Below the pieces are notes generated by a model. The model had not been told where the DNA came from. It saw nothing but the letters and a program-made list of their open reading frames with translations, and did not search any database. DNA of 64,000 bases from Clostridium aceticum (lineage in GTDB: Bacteria > Bacillota > Clostridia > Peptostreptococcales > Natronincolaceae). The stretch lies in NCBI RefSeq assembly GCF_001042715.1, contig NZ_CP009687.1, positions 4,083,418 through 4,147,417 on the forward strand, read 5' to 3'. The position numbers were made by a program, and so were the translations under genes. Below are positions 44,279 through 53,940 of this stretch, one piece after another (positions within the stretch are counted from its first letter, which is position 1; the number at the start of each line of letters is the position of its first letter).

Positions 44279-44827
44279 CCGCAATCACCTCCCCTGTCTC
44301 TATAAATCTTGCTTCTGCTTACTTTCTGTTGGTTTTTTATTTCACTTAGCTAAGTCTTTCATGTAGTAATACGAATATTATAGAAATCTATCACACTTTT
44401 TTTAATTTAAAACACTACAATATTTTATAAAAATTGAAAAAAGTCATCAGTTCACAAAAAGACCGATGACCTTCTATTTAATCACTATTGATTACTAACT
44501 ATACTATCTTTTGTCCTTATGATTCTATCACTTTATATTTAGTCAGAAGCATATACTATTCCTACCCCATTTCTCTATTCTCTACATGTGTATAGTAAGC
44601 AAGGTCCGTCCCCATTTGCCTGATAACTACTATACTGTAATACGCTAATATTAGTAAACAAAATAAGCGAGAACTTTCTTTGCTTATTTTATTCGTTAGA
44701 TATCATTGTCTAATTGACCTGACTACTGAATTTTAGAATACAGTAGTCATTGATGATACCCTTATATTTTTCTAATTATGAATTATCCATATAAATAATA
44801 AACCTAACTTATTAATCATAAATTGCT

Positions 44828-45112
44828 CTAAAACTTCTGGTAAATGGTGTAATCCTTTTTAATCATTAGAAGTTTAAAGTCCCGTAGTTTTTTAAAATAC
44901 TCAGTTTCATAAGCAAACTTCAATAATGAAACCAACCATGCTGAAGCAGTTTCTTCCTTGCAATTACTCTGGTGAAATGTTATCTTATTCATAAGATAAT
45001 ACCGCCTTTCGTAGAGTTTTTGTGGGAAAAATACTACTTCGATAGGCTTAAGGTATTTTTGGGGTATATCCCAATGGTAATTTATCCAAACTAGCATTAG
45101 ATCTTTGTACAA
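44828..45112 (-). pseudogene. Possible transposase N-terminal remnant
   Basis: An open frame of 94 codons with no ribosome site. The segment FKKLRDFKLLMIKKDYTIYQKF has the look of the N-terminus of some IS4/IS5-like transposases from Firmicutes ('FKxLxxFKxxMKKVxYTxYQKF'), after which the frame stops. No terminal inverted repeats or catalytic DDE part were found nearby. The match is from memory and short; it may also be a chance frame. Confidence 0.3.
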
Positions 45113-45220
45113 AAGTTACGTAGTTAATTTAATAGACTAGAATAAAATTTAAAATTTCATTCTAGTTATTAATTTTTCATTTAAACCATTCGTTACATTA
45201 AACGAATGCTCTGTAACAAG

Positions 45221-45301
45221 AGGCTGACAGGACGTCATCCCCTTAATTTGCATCCCTCATATTTTATAATATATAAATAATACGTATTATTAAGCCATAT
45301 A
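45221..45301 (+). repeat. Dispersed repeat family 2, copy A
   Basis: The sequence starting AGGCTGACAGGACGTCA and running through CTTAATTT, ATCCCTCAT and ATAATATATAAA recurs with changes at 46062-46131. The two copies flank the LUD gene, in the same orientation. Confidence 0.6.
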
Positions 45302-45319
45302 AAATGTACTTAATTAAAA

Positions 45320-45961
45320 TTAGTATCCTAAATGCTTTCCTACAATAATTACCTTAATTCTCCCTTTGGTAAACTGGCGCTTTATAACAACGAAATCATT
45401 ACAAATTCTTTCCTCGCTTTTACAATCAATGCAATACCCCAAAGTTACACATGGAGTATTTTTATTTAGCCTTTTGGCATCCAGTGGGGCAGCATATTGT
45501 CTTACCCGTTTTTCTGCTTCCTCTAAATTTTTAACTATTTTATTAATACCTGTAACAATAATTACCTGGTCTGGTCCATAAATCATTGCTGCTACCCGAC
45601 TTCCGTTACCATCAATATTATAAAGCTCACCTTCCTCTGTCAAAGCGTTTGTACTACACATAAACGTATCCGCACTAAAACTTTTCCTATATATTTCCTT
45701 CTTCTCTTTTTTTGTAATACCTTCCTTATGTTTATCCCAAAAATCATACTTGCCGTTTCGCAAAAAATCAATCACACCTGTCTCAAAGAGAGTCATAGAA
45801 TCCGCAACTGTAACAGTAGCGTTCTCGGATATAAGTTCTTGTAATTTTTGTATTAATCCTTTCTCATCTGCTACAAAGAAGCCCGAGATATTATGCTTTT
45901 CAAGGTTGCAAATTGTTCTTTCAACTTGTTTTTGAATATACCATGAAATACTATTATCCAT
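45320..45961 (-). CDS. LUD-domain protein (lactate utilisation family)
   Basis: A 213-residue protein of the LUD (DUF162) family, related to LutC and to the C-terminal part of LutB. The family feature is VADSMTLFETGVIDFLRNG in the first half, then NALTEEGELYNIDGNGSRVAAMIYGPDQVIIVTG and a Cys-containing end (YCIDCKSEERIC). LUD proteins act in lactate oxidation in some bacteria, but stand-alone copies like this are common in Clostridia and not well understood. ATG 45961 lies behind AGGAGG (spacing about 11). No lut partners are near. It is bracketed by two copies of a dispersed repeat. Confidence 0.85.
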   Translation of the reverse strand: MDNSISWYIQKQVERTICNLEKHNISGFFVADEKGLIQKLQELISENATVTVADSMTLFETGVIDFLRNGKYDFWDKHKEGITKKEKKEIYRKSFSADTFMCSTNALTEEGELYNIDGNGSRVAAMIYGPDQVIIVTGINKIVKNLEEAEKRVRQYAAPLDAKRLNKNTPCVTLGYCIDCKSEERICNDFVVIKRQFTKGRIKVIIVGKHLGY

Positions 45962-46061
45962 ATAAAAATCTGACCTCCTACTAAATATTACTACATATTA
46001 TATAACTTGCAAGCCACACCGAACACATTGTTATGTAAAGTCCCGCGCCTTAAAAGCTCAA

Positions 46062-46131
46062 AGGCTGACAGGACCTCAGTCACTTAATTTCTATCCCTTA
46101 TTCTTCATAATATAAAAATGATGTACCATAT
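46062..46131 (+). repeat. Dispersed repeat family 2, copy B
   Basis: Begins AAGGCTGACAGGACCTCA and continues CTTAATTT, ATCCCTTAT, CATAATATAAA; matches 45221-45301 at most positions. Confidence 0.55.
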
Positions 46132-46285
46132 GAACCATCTAAGACAATACTTATTTAACAATACTATCTCCAGGTCCATGACATTTTCGTATATTTCTGA
46201 TATATCTCGTTAGATACAACAATTATTCTGCCATCTGCAAATTCTAAAGCAAATTGATTCATGTCTTTATTAATAAGCATAATTT

Positions 46286-46326
46286 GTGATACGGTTCACC
46301 GTACCGTTGTATCGACGGTTTTGTTT
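46286..46326 (+). repeat. Dispersed repeat family 1, copy 1
   Basis: GTGATACGGTTCACCGTACC then GTTGTATCGACGGTTTTG. It carries the palindromic core ACGGTTCACCGT. Related copies lie at 47477, 56547 and 59411. Confidence 0.65.
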
Positions 46327-46362
46327 GTCAAATAAGTAAATCAAAATAATAGTACTGCTGCC

Positions 46363-47415
46363 TCACCTGGGAAGTTTATCTTGTTTTATTCTTTTCATAA
46401 CTTCTTCAAATTTTTCAACCTCTTCAAATTGGGGAAAATGGCTGGAATTTTCAAACCAAAATAGTTCTTTGTCTGGAGCTATTATACTTTCATAATATTG
46501 CACAGCAAGTTGCGATGGTATAGTATAATCATACCTACCAATGCAAAAATATATAGGCACCTTAACTTCGGGTATAAGTTCAATAAGGTTCAAACTGTAA
46601 TGACTGCCCCATAAATTATCAAAACTGAATTTACTTCCTATTGCCATCCTTATTCCATCCATTCCTGTATATTCAGGTGCAAAAATACTGCCTAGAATAA
46701 TATCCTTCAATGTATTTACTTGCTTTTCCACTCCCCCATATTTGGCAAGCCATTTTCTTTGAGTATTGGTGTCAGTTATAATGTTTTTATATGGTGGAGT
46801 TCCAATAGCGTTTAATTCTCTAATAGCCCTTTTGCTATTGTCTTCTTTAGCTTTTTCCATGGCATACTCATAAGATATCCTCTCACCTTTTATTCCATTG
46901 ACTACTTGACCAATACCAATATATGCTTCTATCCTCTCAGGATATTTATCTACAACAAAAACCCCTACCTCACTTCCCCATGAATGCCCAATCAGGTATA
47001 TCTTATCCTTATCATAGCTATCACATAGATAGTCTATTAGCTCCTTTGTATCTTCTATTAGTTGATCACGAGTCATTGTTTCTTTAGGAATATTTCTAGA
47101 ATAAGATTTTCCTGATCCCCTTTGATCCCAGTTTACCACTACAAACTCTTCCTCTAATCCTTTTTGATACTTTCTTGCATACGATATCTGTGAATATCCA
47201 GGTCCTCCGTGTAAAAAAAGTAGTATTGGATTAGAAACATCTCGTCCTCTAATAAGTATAAATTGTTCTACTCCGCCTAAAGTAACCTTCTCTAAGGTAG
47301 CAACACTATTTTTCCCAGTAATATAAGGGGTTCTAGCTGGCAATAAAAAGCTAAGCGATATAATCAATAATAAAATAGATAGTAAACTTAATAAAATTTT
47401 TTTCAAATACTTCAT
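46363..47415 (-). CDS. Alpha/beta hydrolase, membrane-anchored (proline iminopeptidase-like)
   Basis: About 350 residues. An N-terminal hydrophobic helix (ILLSLLSILLLIISLSFLL) should anchor it outside the membrane. The hydrolase fold shows HGGPG (oxyanion), GHSWGSE with the nucleophile Ser, GRYDYTIPSQ with the acid Asp, and SSHFPQFE with the His. The WDQRGSGKS segment is common in proline iminopeptidases and related epoxide or ester hydrolases. Start is ATG 47415, six bases behind AAGGGGG. It is flanked on both sides by copies of repeat family 1. Substrate unknown. Confidence 0.87.
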   Translation of the reverse strand: MKYLKKILLSLLSILLLIISLSFLLPARTPYITGKNSVATLEKVTLGGVEQFILIRGRDVSNPILLFLHGGPGYSQISYARKYQKGLEEEFVVVNWDQRGSGKSYSRNIPKETMTRDQLIEDTKELIDYLCDSYDKDKIYLIGHSWGSEVGVFVVDKYPERIEAYIGIGQVVNGIKGERISYEYAMEKAKEDNSKRAIRELNAIGTPPYKNIITDTNTQRKWLAKYGGVEKQVNTLKDIILGSIFAPEYTGMDGIRMAIGSKFSFDNLWGSHYSLNLIELIPEVKVPIYFCIGRYDYTIPSQLAVQYYESIIAPDKELFWFENSSHFPQFEEVEKFEEVMKRIKQDKLPR

Positions 47416-47476
47416 ATCTGCCCCCTTGGTTAGCCGTAAAGATTGTAAGTGCTTTACTTTATTAAACCTCATCATT

Positions 47477-47520
47477 ACTTATGGTACGGCTCACTGTATC
47501 GCTGTAACTGCGGTTTTTTA
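47477..47520 (+). repeat. Dispersed repeat family 1, copy 2
   Basis: ACTTATGGTACGGCTCACTG then TATCGCTGTAACTGCGG and a T run, upstream of the hydrolase gene. Confidence 0.65.
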
Positions 47521-47598
47521 TCGGTAATATATAACTTGAGCAAAGCAGATTATGCCATGTAATTAATTGTGTCCCTACCCTCGTCCTCTTCTCACTAT

Positions 47599-48255
47599 TT
47601 ACTCCTTTATAATAAGTCCAAATATTTTCGAAAAGTCTACTGCTTGCATGGGAGAAACTATTGCACCTCTAATATCTTCAGGTCGTATACTTACTCCTTC
47701 AAAATTGGAATTACTCAAGTCTATTCCTGACAAACTAGTTCCAGACATTTGACTTAATATAAAATTACATTTTCTAAACTCAACCTTATCTAATTTACTG
47801 TGTTGAAGATTACTATTTTCAAATATACAATCTGATAGGATTACATTTTTCATTTGAATATAATTCATATGAATAAATTGACCATTGCAGTTATTCATAT
47901 AAATATTTTGAAGTGTAGCATCGCTGAGGTTTAAACCCATTAGCTTGCAGTTGATAAACTCAGTTCTATGTATAATTGCTCCAACAAAATTTGCATTTGA
48001 CAAATCACAGTTTTCAAATCTTACATCAATAAGCTCTAATGAATTTAATATGATACCTTTAAAATCCACTTTATTAAAAATCACACCTTCAAAGTCTACT
48101 TTGTTAGCTTCTCGTGTTTCCATTGCGCAGTCTGATATATAAATATTCTTAATAGTAGCTTCATCTTCAACATCAATAATTTTCATACTCGTTTGTTCAA
48201 TACCGTTTATCAGCTTAGGCTTAATTACTTTCGGCAGAACTTGCTTATTATTCAT
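47599..48255 (-). CDS. Pentapeptide-repeat protein
   Basis: About 218 residues. From about residue 50 to 190 it has a run of pentapeptide repeats of the A(N/D)LXX type (CDLSNANFVGA, LNLSDATLQN, SGIDLSNSNFEG), which fold into a right-handed square helix. The C-terminal tail (MQAVDFSKIFGLIIKE) matches the end seen in many Firmicute members. Some relatives protect DNA gyrase, but nothing here shows that. Start is ATG 48255 behind AAAGGAGAG. It lies 45 bases after the ROK gene on the same strand, so they may share a transcript. Confidence 0.85.
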   Translation of the reverse strand: MNNKQVLPKVIKPKLINGIEQTSMKIIDVEDEATIKNIYISDCAMETREANKVDFEGVIFNKVDFKGIILNSLELIDVRFENCDLSNANFVGAIIHRTEFINCKLMGLNLSDATLQNIYMNNCNGQFIHMNYIQMKNVILSDCIFENSNLQHSKLDKVEFRKCNFILSQMSGTSLSGIDLSNSNFEGVSIRPEDIRGAIVSPMQAVDFSKIFGLIIKE

Positions 48256-48299
48256 GGTACAGTCTCTCCTTTGAATGATATTTACCATAAATTTTTTTG

Positions 48300-49478
48300 C
48301 TAAATAATATTTTTTGTATAGTTGAACAAATCTTCAAAGGGCAACAGCGCCGCTCCAATTAATGAACCCTTATCCTTAAGGGCAGAAAAAACAATTTTGG
48401 TTCCTTCATACTCTACAAAACTGCTCTTCATATTATTTTTACGATTTATTAAGGCCAACATTTCTTTTTCATACTTTCCCAGCTCTCCTCCAATAATCAC
48501 AAATTCAGGATTCAAAGCTAAAATAATATTTTCGATTCCTATAAAGAGACAATCAATATACCTTTCAATCGACTTTCTAACTAAAAGCGTATTAAAGCTT
48601 TCTTCAGAAAAAATTTCATCCAAAGAGGATGCTTTTAGCCCAGTAAACTCCTCATAGTATCTAAATAGCGCTTTTTTTGAAGCGTAGAGCTCCCAACAAC
48701 CGGTCCTTCCACAATTACAGGCTTTGGCTTCATCTGATATTCTCATATGTCCAAACTCCCCAGCCTTTTTATTAGAGCTTTTAAAAATATGCTGGTTTAT
48801 AATAATACCGGTACCAATACCTTCAGTGATGGATACATAGACGCCATTTCGCATGCTTGTGGTTTTACCTATTTCTGTTTCTGCATATGCAGCTATATTT
48901 GCTTCATTCTCTATAAATACCTTCAGTTGTAAGCTACTCTGAAATTCTTGGAAATCAAAATCCCTTACGCCTATATTAGGAGCATTCTCTAGAATAAGCT
49001 GATCCTCATCAACCAATCCAGGCAAGGAAAAACCTACACCTGAAACCTTATTTTTATTTATATGATTGCGTGACAGGAGGCTGTCTATTTCAACCTTTAG
49101 ACTTTCTAATATTTCTTTAAAGGAAAAGTTTTTTATATAGGGAAAAGAAGCTTCATCAATGATTTTGTTATTTAAGTTAATTAACACTATTCGAACTGTA
49201 TCGGGAGAAACGTCCACACCAACTGAAAACCTTGCATTTTCAATAAACTTGAGAATTATAGGCTTTCTTCCTCCAGTAGAATCTCCAACCCCTGCTTCTT
49301 CAATAAGCCCTTCCTCTATCAATTGATTTATATTGGTGGTTACGGTGGGAATGCTCAACTTAAGCGCAACAGCAATTTCCTGTTTGGTTATCTCTCCTTT
49401 TTGTTTAATAATATTAATAATATTTGATCGATTTATTTCTTTAATCTGGTCCTGACTAAATGTCTCTAGGTTTATCAT
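48300..49478 (-). CDS. ROK-family transcriptional regulator (XylR-like)
   Basis: A 392-residue repressor-type protein. Residues 15-75 form a winged helix-turn-helix (TKQEIAVALKLSIPTVTTNINQLIEEGLI) and the rest is a ROK sugar-kinase fold with the zinc site CNCGRTGCWE and the EFGHM segment. Members such as XylR repress xylose operons and release DNA on sugar binding. ATG 49478 is behind AAGGAG. It lies just downstream of xylA on the same strand, so it is the natural regulator of that operon. An inverted repeat at 49533-49640 lies just ahead of it. Confidence 0.88.
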   Translation of the reverse strand: MINLETFSQDQIKEINRSNIINIIKQKGEITKQEIAVALKLSIPTVTTNINQLIEEGLIEEAGVGDSTGGRKPIILKFIENARFSVGVDVSPDTVRIVLINLNNKIIDEASFPYIKNFSFKEILESLKVEIDSLLSRNHINKNKVSGVGFSLPGLVDEDQLILENAPNIGVRDFDFQEFQSSLQLKVFIENEANIAAYAETEIGKTTSMRNGVYVSITEGIGTGIIINQHIFKSSNKKAGEFGHMRISDEAKACNCGRTGCWELYASKKALFRYYEEFTGLKASSLDEIFSEESFNTLLVRKSIERYIDCLFIGIENIILALNPEFVIIGGELGKYEKEMLALINRKNNMKSSFVEYEGTKIVFSALKDKGSLIGAALLPFEDLFNYTKNII

Positions 49479-49532
49479 GGCTGAAGCTCCTTCTTATGTT
49501 AATATATCAATACGCTAACTAAATTATCATAG

Positions 49533-49640
49533 GCGTTAACTTAACACAATTATTACCAAAGTTCTCTCCAAATATCATCCTGAGGGTAGTGAAGGATCTT
49601 GGAATAACGAAGGATGACAAGTTATGGTTTAAGTTAACGC
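49533..49640. repeat. Inverted-repeat element between xylA and the ROK gene
   Basis: Perfect 12-base inverted ends GCGTTAACTTAA and TTAAGTTAACGC enclose 84 bases. Inside is a second inverted pair, TCATCCT (49575-49581) and AGGATGA (49611-49617), with GAAGGAT motifs. It may be a small palindromic mobile element, an operator for the ROK regulator, or both. Confidence 0.6.
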
Positions 49641-49751
49641 TAATGACTAAGTTATAGGATTTATATAGGTCATTGACTTTATTTATCTTAACATGGTGGG
49701 AAAACAGATTGAAGTCAATGGATGAATATGAAATTCCTTCTATTTTCTATT

Positions 49752-51068
49752 CTAATATCTATAGATATACTGGTTGACAATATCCTCCAACATCTCTTGT
49801 CGGCCTGATTCAAGCACAATCTTATCATGCTTTAATGCATATTCTGCCAGCTCCTGAAAGCTCGTTGCATCCTCTACAATTTTCTTACCAATACCAACAG
49901 TATAACTTGCATAACGGTTTTTCATAAAGTTTTCCAGAACCCCATCCGAAAGCAGCTTTTCTGCCACCAGTAAGCCTTTAGCAAAGGTGTCCATACCAAC
50001 AATATAAGCAATAAATAAATCCTCCGGCTTAAAGGACCCTCTTCTCACCTTTGCATCAAAGTTTAATCCACCTGGAGCTATGCCACCGTTTTTAAGGACC
50101 TCATACATACACATTGTGGTGTCATAGATATTGGTTGGAAATTGATCCGTATCCCATCCTAGAAGCATATCTCCTTGATTTGCATCAATACTGCCTAATA
50201 CCCCGTTTATACGAGCCAAGGCTAATTCATGCTGAAAGGTATGACCTGCTAATGTAGCATGATTTGCTTCAATATTTAATTTGAAATCATCGATTAGATT
50301 ATATTTTCTTAAGAAGCCCAAAACCGTCATTGTATCATAATCATATTGATGCTTTGTGGGCTCCTTAGGCTTTGGTTCAATCAGAAATTGTCCCTTAAAA
50401 CCAATGCTTCTTCCATAGTCCTTTGCCATTCTTAAAAATTTAGCTAGATTGTCATTTTCAAGAGCAACGTCTGTATTCAGGAGGGTTTCGTAGCCCTCAC
50501 GACCGCCCCAGAAAACATAGTTTTCTCCTCCCAAACGATGTGTAATCTCCAATACCTTCTTTACCTGTGCCGCCGCAAAGGCGAAGACCTCCGCATTTGG
50601 TGATGTCGCAGCCCCATGCATAAAGCGAGGATGTCCGAAGGCGTTGGTGGTACCCCATAAACATTTAATATCTGTCTCCTTCATTTTTTCTTCTATGAGT
50701 TCAACAATAACATCTAAATTATCCAGCTTTTCTTGGAGGGAGCTTCCTTCCGGTGCAATATCTAAATCATGGAAACAGAAAAATTCAATCCCCAACTTTG
50801 TCATAAGTTCAAAGGCTGCTTCAACCCTTGCCTTTGATAACGCCATACCTTCTAATCCATCGTAGCTTCTTTCCATAGTAGGTTGCCCAAAGGGATCATT
50901 TCCATCACCCGTCAGGGTATGCCAATAGCTGAGGGCAAATCTAAAGTGATCCTTCATCTTTTTGCCTGCAACGATACGATTAGCATCGTAATATTTAAAT
51001 GCCAAAGGATTGGTTGAATCTTTACCCTCGAATTTTATTTTATGCATTCCCGCGAAGTATTCTCTCAT
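49752..51068 (-). CDS. xylA: Xylose isomerase
   Basis: A 438-residue enzyme converting D-xylose to D-xylulose. The family pattern is complete: [12 protein letters not shown] with the active His, [28 protein letters not shown], then [14 protein letters not shown] and [20 protein letters not shown] with metal ligands. Start is ATG 51068 (MREYFAG) with a GGGGGGAAAG site; the overlap with the permease gene end (29 bases) suggests coupling. No xylulokinase follows in this operon, so that gene must lie elsewhere. Length and motifs match class II isomerases. Confidence 0.95.
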   Translation of the reverse strand: MREYFAGMHKIKFEGKDSTNPLAFKYYDANRIVAGKKMKDHFRFALSYWHTLTGDGNDPFGQPTMERSYDGLEGMALSKARVEAAFELMTKLGIEFFCFHDLDIAPEGSSLQEKLDNLDVIVELIEEKMKETDIKCLWGTTNAFGHPRFMHGAATSPNAEVFAFAAAQVKKVLEITHRLGGENYVFWGGREGYETLLNTDVALENDNLAKFLRMAKDYGRSIGFKGQFLIEPKPKEPTKHQYDYDTMTVLGFLRKYNLIDDFKLNIEANHATLAGHTFQHELALARINGVLGSIDANQGDMLLGWDTDQFPTNIYDTTMCMYEVLKNGGIAPGGLNFDAKVRRGSFKPEDLFIAYIVGMDTFAKGLLVAEKLLSDGVLENFMKNRYASYTVGIGKKIVEDATSFQELAEYALKHDKIVLESGRQEMLEDIVNQYIYRY

Positions 51069-52266
51069 TTTTCTTTCCCCCCATTTTGTATGATATTTTT
51101 GATTTAGACTTAGATTTAGAGTAGACATCAAATGCCACAGCAAGAAGCAGTACCAGCCCTTTTACAATTTTCTGCCAAAAAACGCTAATCCCCATAATAG
51201 ACATACCATTATTGAGAATACCCATGATAAATCCACCAATAATAGCTCCTGGAACTGTTCCTATACCTCCAGATGCAGATGCCCCTCCGATAAAGCATGC
51301 TGCAATTGCATCCAATTCAAAGCCATCCCCGGCAATTGGCGAAGCTGAATTTAAGCGACCTGAAAATACAATCCCTGCAACTGCTGCCAGTAATCCCATG
51401 TTTGCATAGACCCAAAACAATACCTTTTTCGTTTTAACACCTGAAAGCTCAGCAGTTTTTGCGTTGCCTCCCATAGCATAGATATGTCGCCCAACAACGG
51501 TTTTATTAGCAATGAATGAATAAACTAGTATTAACACCATTAATATAATGATGATATAAGGTAGCCCGTTTGCTCTTGCCAACCATAAAGCAAACAAGTT
51601 TATTGTAATAAATGCAACAGATAACTGTATAACGAAGCCACTAAATGGCATCACCTGAAAGTTGTATCTGATTTTATTTCTTCGTTCTACATATTGAAGT
51701 GCGACATAAATGATGGAACATATGAGTCCAATGAGTATAGTTGTTATATGTAATCTACCGCCGCCTCCTATAAAATCCGGGATGGATCCAGATGCAATCC
51801 TCACATATAGGGCTGGTAAAGCTATCGTCTCACCATTTAGTATCAGGTTATTTACTCCCCTAAATACCAGCATCCCTGCTAGAGTTACTATAAAAGAAGG
51901 GATCTTAACATATGCAATCCAAAAGCCCTGCCACATGCCAACCAGTACCCCCAGCAGCAGTGATAAAAAAATAGACAAAGTAACTGGTAAACCCATTGAA
52001 ACACTAAACAGTGCTGATGCTGCTCCTATGAGTGCAACAATTGATCCTACAGAAAGGTCTATATTTCCTCCAGATAAGATACAGAACATCATACCTATGG
52101 AAAGTATAAGAATATAGCTGTTTTGTAGAATAAGACGATGTACATTGATTGGTCTTAAAAGGATTCCCTTTGTTAATATTTGAAACAAAATAGTGATTGC
52201 AATCAGAGCCATCAGCATAGCGTATTGCCGCATATTTCTCCTGATGATGATTTTTATATTTTCCAT
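51040..52266 (-). CDS. xylH: D-xylose-type ABC transporter permease
   Basis: A 408-residue permease of the ribose/xylose (RbsC/XylH) family with ten or so membrane helices. It has the [17 protein letters not shown] motif and the later [17 protein letters not shown] and [15 protein letters not shown] segments, both diagnostic. ATG 52266 lies behind AAGGGAGG. It follows the ATPase gene by 15 bases and overlaps xylA, so the whole set is one operon. The length fits XylH better than RbsC (about 320), which supports xylose as the substrate. Confidence 0.9.
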   Translation of the reverse strand: MENIKIIIRRNMRQYAMLMALIAITILFQILTKGILLRPINVHRLILQNSYILILSIGMMFCILSGGNIDLSVGSIVALIGAASALFSVSMGLPVTLSIFLSLLLGVLVGMWQGFWIAYVKIPSFIVTLAGMLVFRGVNNLILNGETIALPALYVRIASGSIPDFIGGGGRLHITTILIGLICSIIYVALQYVERRNKIRYNFQVMPFSGFVIQLSVAFITINLFALWLARANGLPYIIIILMVLILVYSFIANKTVVGRHIYAMGGNAKTAELSGVKTKKVLFWVYANMGLLAAVAGIVFSGRLNSASPIAGDGFELDAIAACFIGGASASGGIGTVPGAIIGGFIMGILNNGMSIMGISVFWQKIVKGLVLLLAVAFDVYSKSKSKSKISYKMGGKKNERILRGNA

Positions 52267-52281
52267 CAGTCCAATCCTCCC

Positions 52282-53844
52282 TTAATACCTACTGGTTGCT
52301 TCATTCTTTTTTCTGTCTGAGCTTTGAATGATGCAACGCATAATACTTTCCTGACTGGCCTCGTGTATTGGCATTTCGCCTACGAATTCTCCTTCATTCA
52401 TGATATAAATCCTGTCACATATCCCTAACAGCTCTGGTAATTCTGATGAAATGACAATAATACATTTCCCCTGATTTGCTAAATCGTTTATAATGGTGTA
52501 TATTTCATACTTAGCCCCTACATCTATACCTCTGGTTGGCTCATCTAGAATAAGGACCTCTGGCTCTGAAAATAGCCACTTTGCAATGATAACCTTTTGT
52601 TGGTTACCCCCGGATAAATTTCCTGTGTTCTGATATATATCTGAGGCCTTGATTCTCAGTTTTTTGCAGAATTCTTCAGCAACCCGAATCTCCTCATTCA
52701 AATTCACAACGCCACGATTACTGATTTTCTTCAATTTCGCTAAAGTAATATTCCTCCGAATTTCATCATCAAGAACCAAGCCGGCATTTTTCCGGTCCTC
52801 TGTTAAGTAAGCAAGCCCCTCCTGAATTGCTTGACTTACACTGGTAACAAGCAATACTTCTCCAGATTTTTTGATTTTGCCATTGATACTTTTCCCATAA
52901 GACTGGCCAAAAATACTCATAGCCAGCTCTGTTCTGCCTGAGCCCATTAGCCCTGCTATACCAACAATTTCTCCTTCTCTCACATTGAAGTTAACATTTT
53001 TTATCTTTACCCGGCCTTCATCTAATGGATCATGAACCATCCAGTCCTCAATCTCAAAAGCTACTTCCCCTATATTGGGAACTCTTTTTGGATACCTATC
53101 CGTCAACTCTCTTCCAACCATTCCCTTAATGATTCGATTTTCTGAAATTTCATCCTTTCCTTTAACTAAAGTTTCTACGATTGTTCCATCACGTATCACT
53201 GTTATCTCGTCAGCTATTTTTGTAACCTCATTTAACTTATGTGAAATGATGATACAGGTAATATCCTGTTTTTCATTTAGCTCCTTCAAAAGCTCCAGCA
53301 AACTGTTGGAATCTTCATCATTTAAAGCAGCAGTAGGTTCATCCAAAATCAGCAGTTTCACATCCTTCGCCAATGCCTTTGCTATTTCAACAAGCTGCTG
53401 ATGCCCAACCCCTATATCCTTTACCAATGCGTCATGCTCTATTTGTAATCCCACTCGTTCCATGAGCTTTTTAGCCTTTTCTTGGGTATCATACCAATTG
53501 ATGATACCTTTTTTATGACGTTCATTGCCTAGAAATATATTCTCAGCAACTGTTAAATAGGGGCTAAGGGCCAATTCCTGATGAATGATTACGATTCCTT
53601 TACCTTCACTCTCCTTAATATGTTTAAACTGACAAACCTCACCATCAAAAACAATCTCTCCGGAATATGCTCCATATGGATATATTCCGCTAAGTACATT
53701 CATCAATGTTGATTTTCCTGCTCCATTCTCTCCTACTAAGGCATGAATCTGTCGCTTTTTCACTTGCAGATTAACGTTGTTTAGGGCTTTGACTCCAGGG
53801 AACTCTTTTATTATATTTCTCATTTCAAGAATATTATTGGTCAT
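52282..53844 (-). CDS. xylG: D-xylose-type ABC transporter ATP-binding protein
   Basis: A 520-residue protein with two fused ATPase domains, as in the sugar importers of the CUT2 group. First domain: [10 protein letters not shown], a [10 protein letters not shown] signature-like segment, [11 protein letters not shown]. Second domain: [10 protein letters not shown] (a degenerate Walker A, normal for this family), LSGGNQQKV and [12 protein letters not shown]. Start is ATG 53844, eight bases behind AAGGAG. A perfect hairpin separates it from the binding-protein gene, probably lowering its expression relative to xylF. Confidence 0.92.
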   Translation of the reverse strand: MTNNILEMRNIIKEFPGVKALNNVNLQVKKRQIHALVGENGAGKSTLMNVLSGIYPYGAYSGEIVFDGEVCQFKHIKESEGKGIVIIHQELALSPYLTVAENIFLGNERHKKGIINWYDTQEKAKKLMERVGLQIEHDALVKDIGVGHQQLVEIAKALAKDVKLLILDEPTAALNDEDSNSLLELLKELNEKQDITCIIISHKLNEVTKIADEITVIRDGTIVETLVKGKDEISENRIIKGMVGRELTDRYPKRVPNIGEVAFEIEDWMVHDPLDEGRVKIKNVNFNVREGEIVGIAGLMGSGRTELAMSIFGQSYGKSINGKIKKSGEVLLVTSVSQAIQEGLAYLTEDRKNAGLVLDDEIRRNITLAKLKKISNRGVVNLNEEIRVAEEFCKKLRIKASDIYQNTGNLSGGNQQKVIIAKWLFSEPEVLILDEPTRGIDVGAKYEIYTIINDLANQGKCIIVISSELPELLGICDRIYIMNEGEFVGEMPIHEASQESIMRCIIQSSDRKKNEATSRY

Positions 53845-53868
53845 ATCCCCTACTCCTTTTTTCAAATT

Positions 53869-53900
53869 ATATGCTGTGGTAGTTTTCTACCACAGCATAT
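53869..53900 (-). terminator. Intercistronic hairpin between xylF and xylG
   Basis: A perfect 14-base stem (ATATGCTGTGGTAG/CTACCACAGCATAT) with loop AAAA. There is no proper T run, so it likely stabilises the upstream message or causes partial termination. Confidence 0.7.
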
Positions 53901-53940
53901 ATTGATTACCTTGTACAAGTAAGCTAACAGCTCTTTTAAA

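Larger units (their letters stand above)
44279..45319. other. Long hairpin-rich intergenic region
   Basis: About 1 kb with one doubtful open frame (44828-45112) and several perfect or near-perfect hairpins: 44660-44690 (AAAATAAGC/GCTTATTTT), 44720-44749 (TGACTACTG/CAGTAGTCA), 45136-45166 (15-base arms, one mismatch) and 45187-45208 (CATTCGTT/AACGAATG). A sequence near 44598-44624 (AAGCAAGGTCCGTCCCC) recurs in altered form near 40451-40472. The stretch looks like decayed, repeat-rich accessory DNA. Confidence 0.6.
45962..46362. other. Repeat-bearing intergenic region
   Basis: About 400 bases between two minus-strand genes. It holds copy B of repeat family 2 (46062-46131) and a copy of repeat family 1 (46286-46326). 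No gene seen. Confidence 0.55.

Noticed and set aside
44828-45112. Intact insertion sequence
   Set aside because: Only a short possible transposase N-terminus; no catalytic domain, terminal repeats or target duplication seen.
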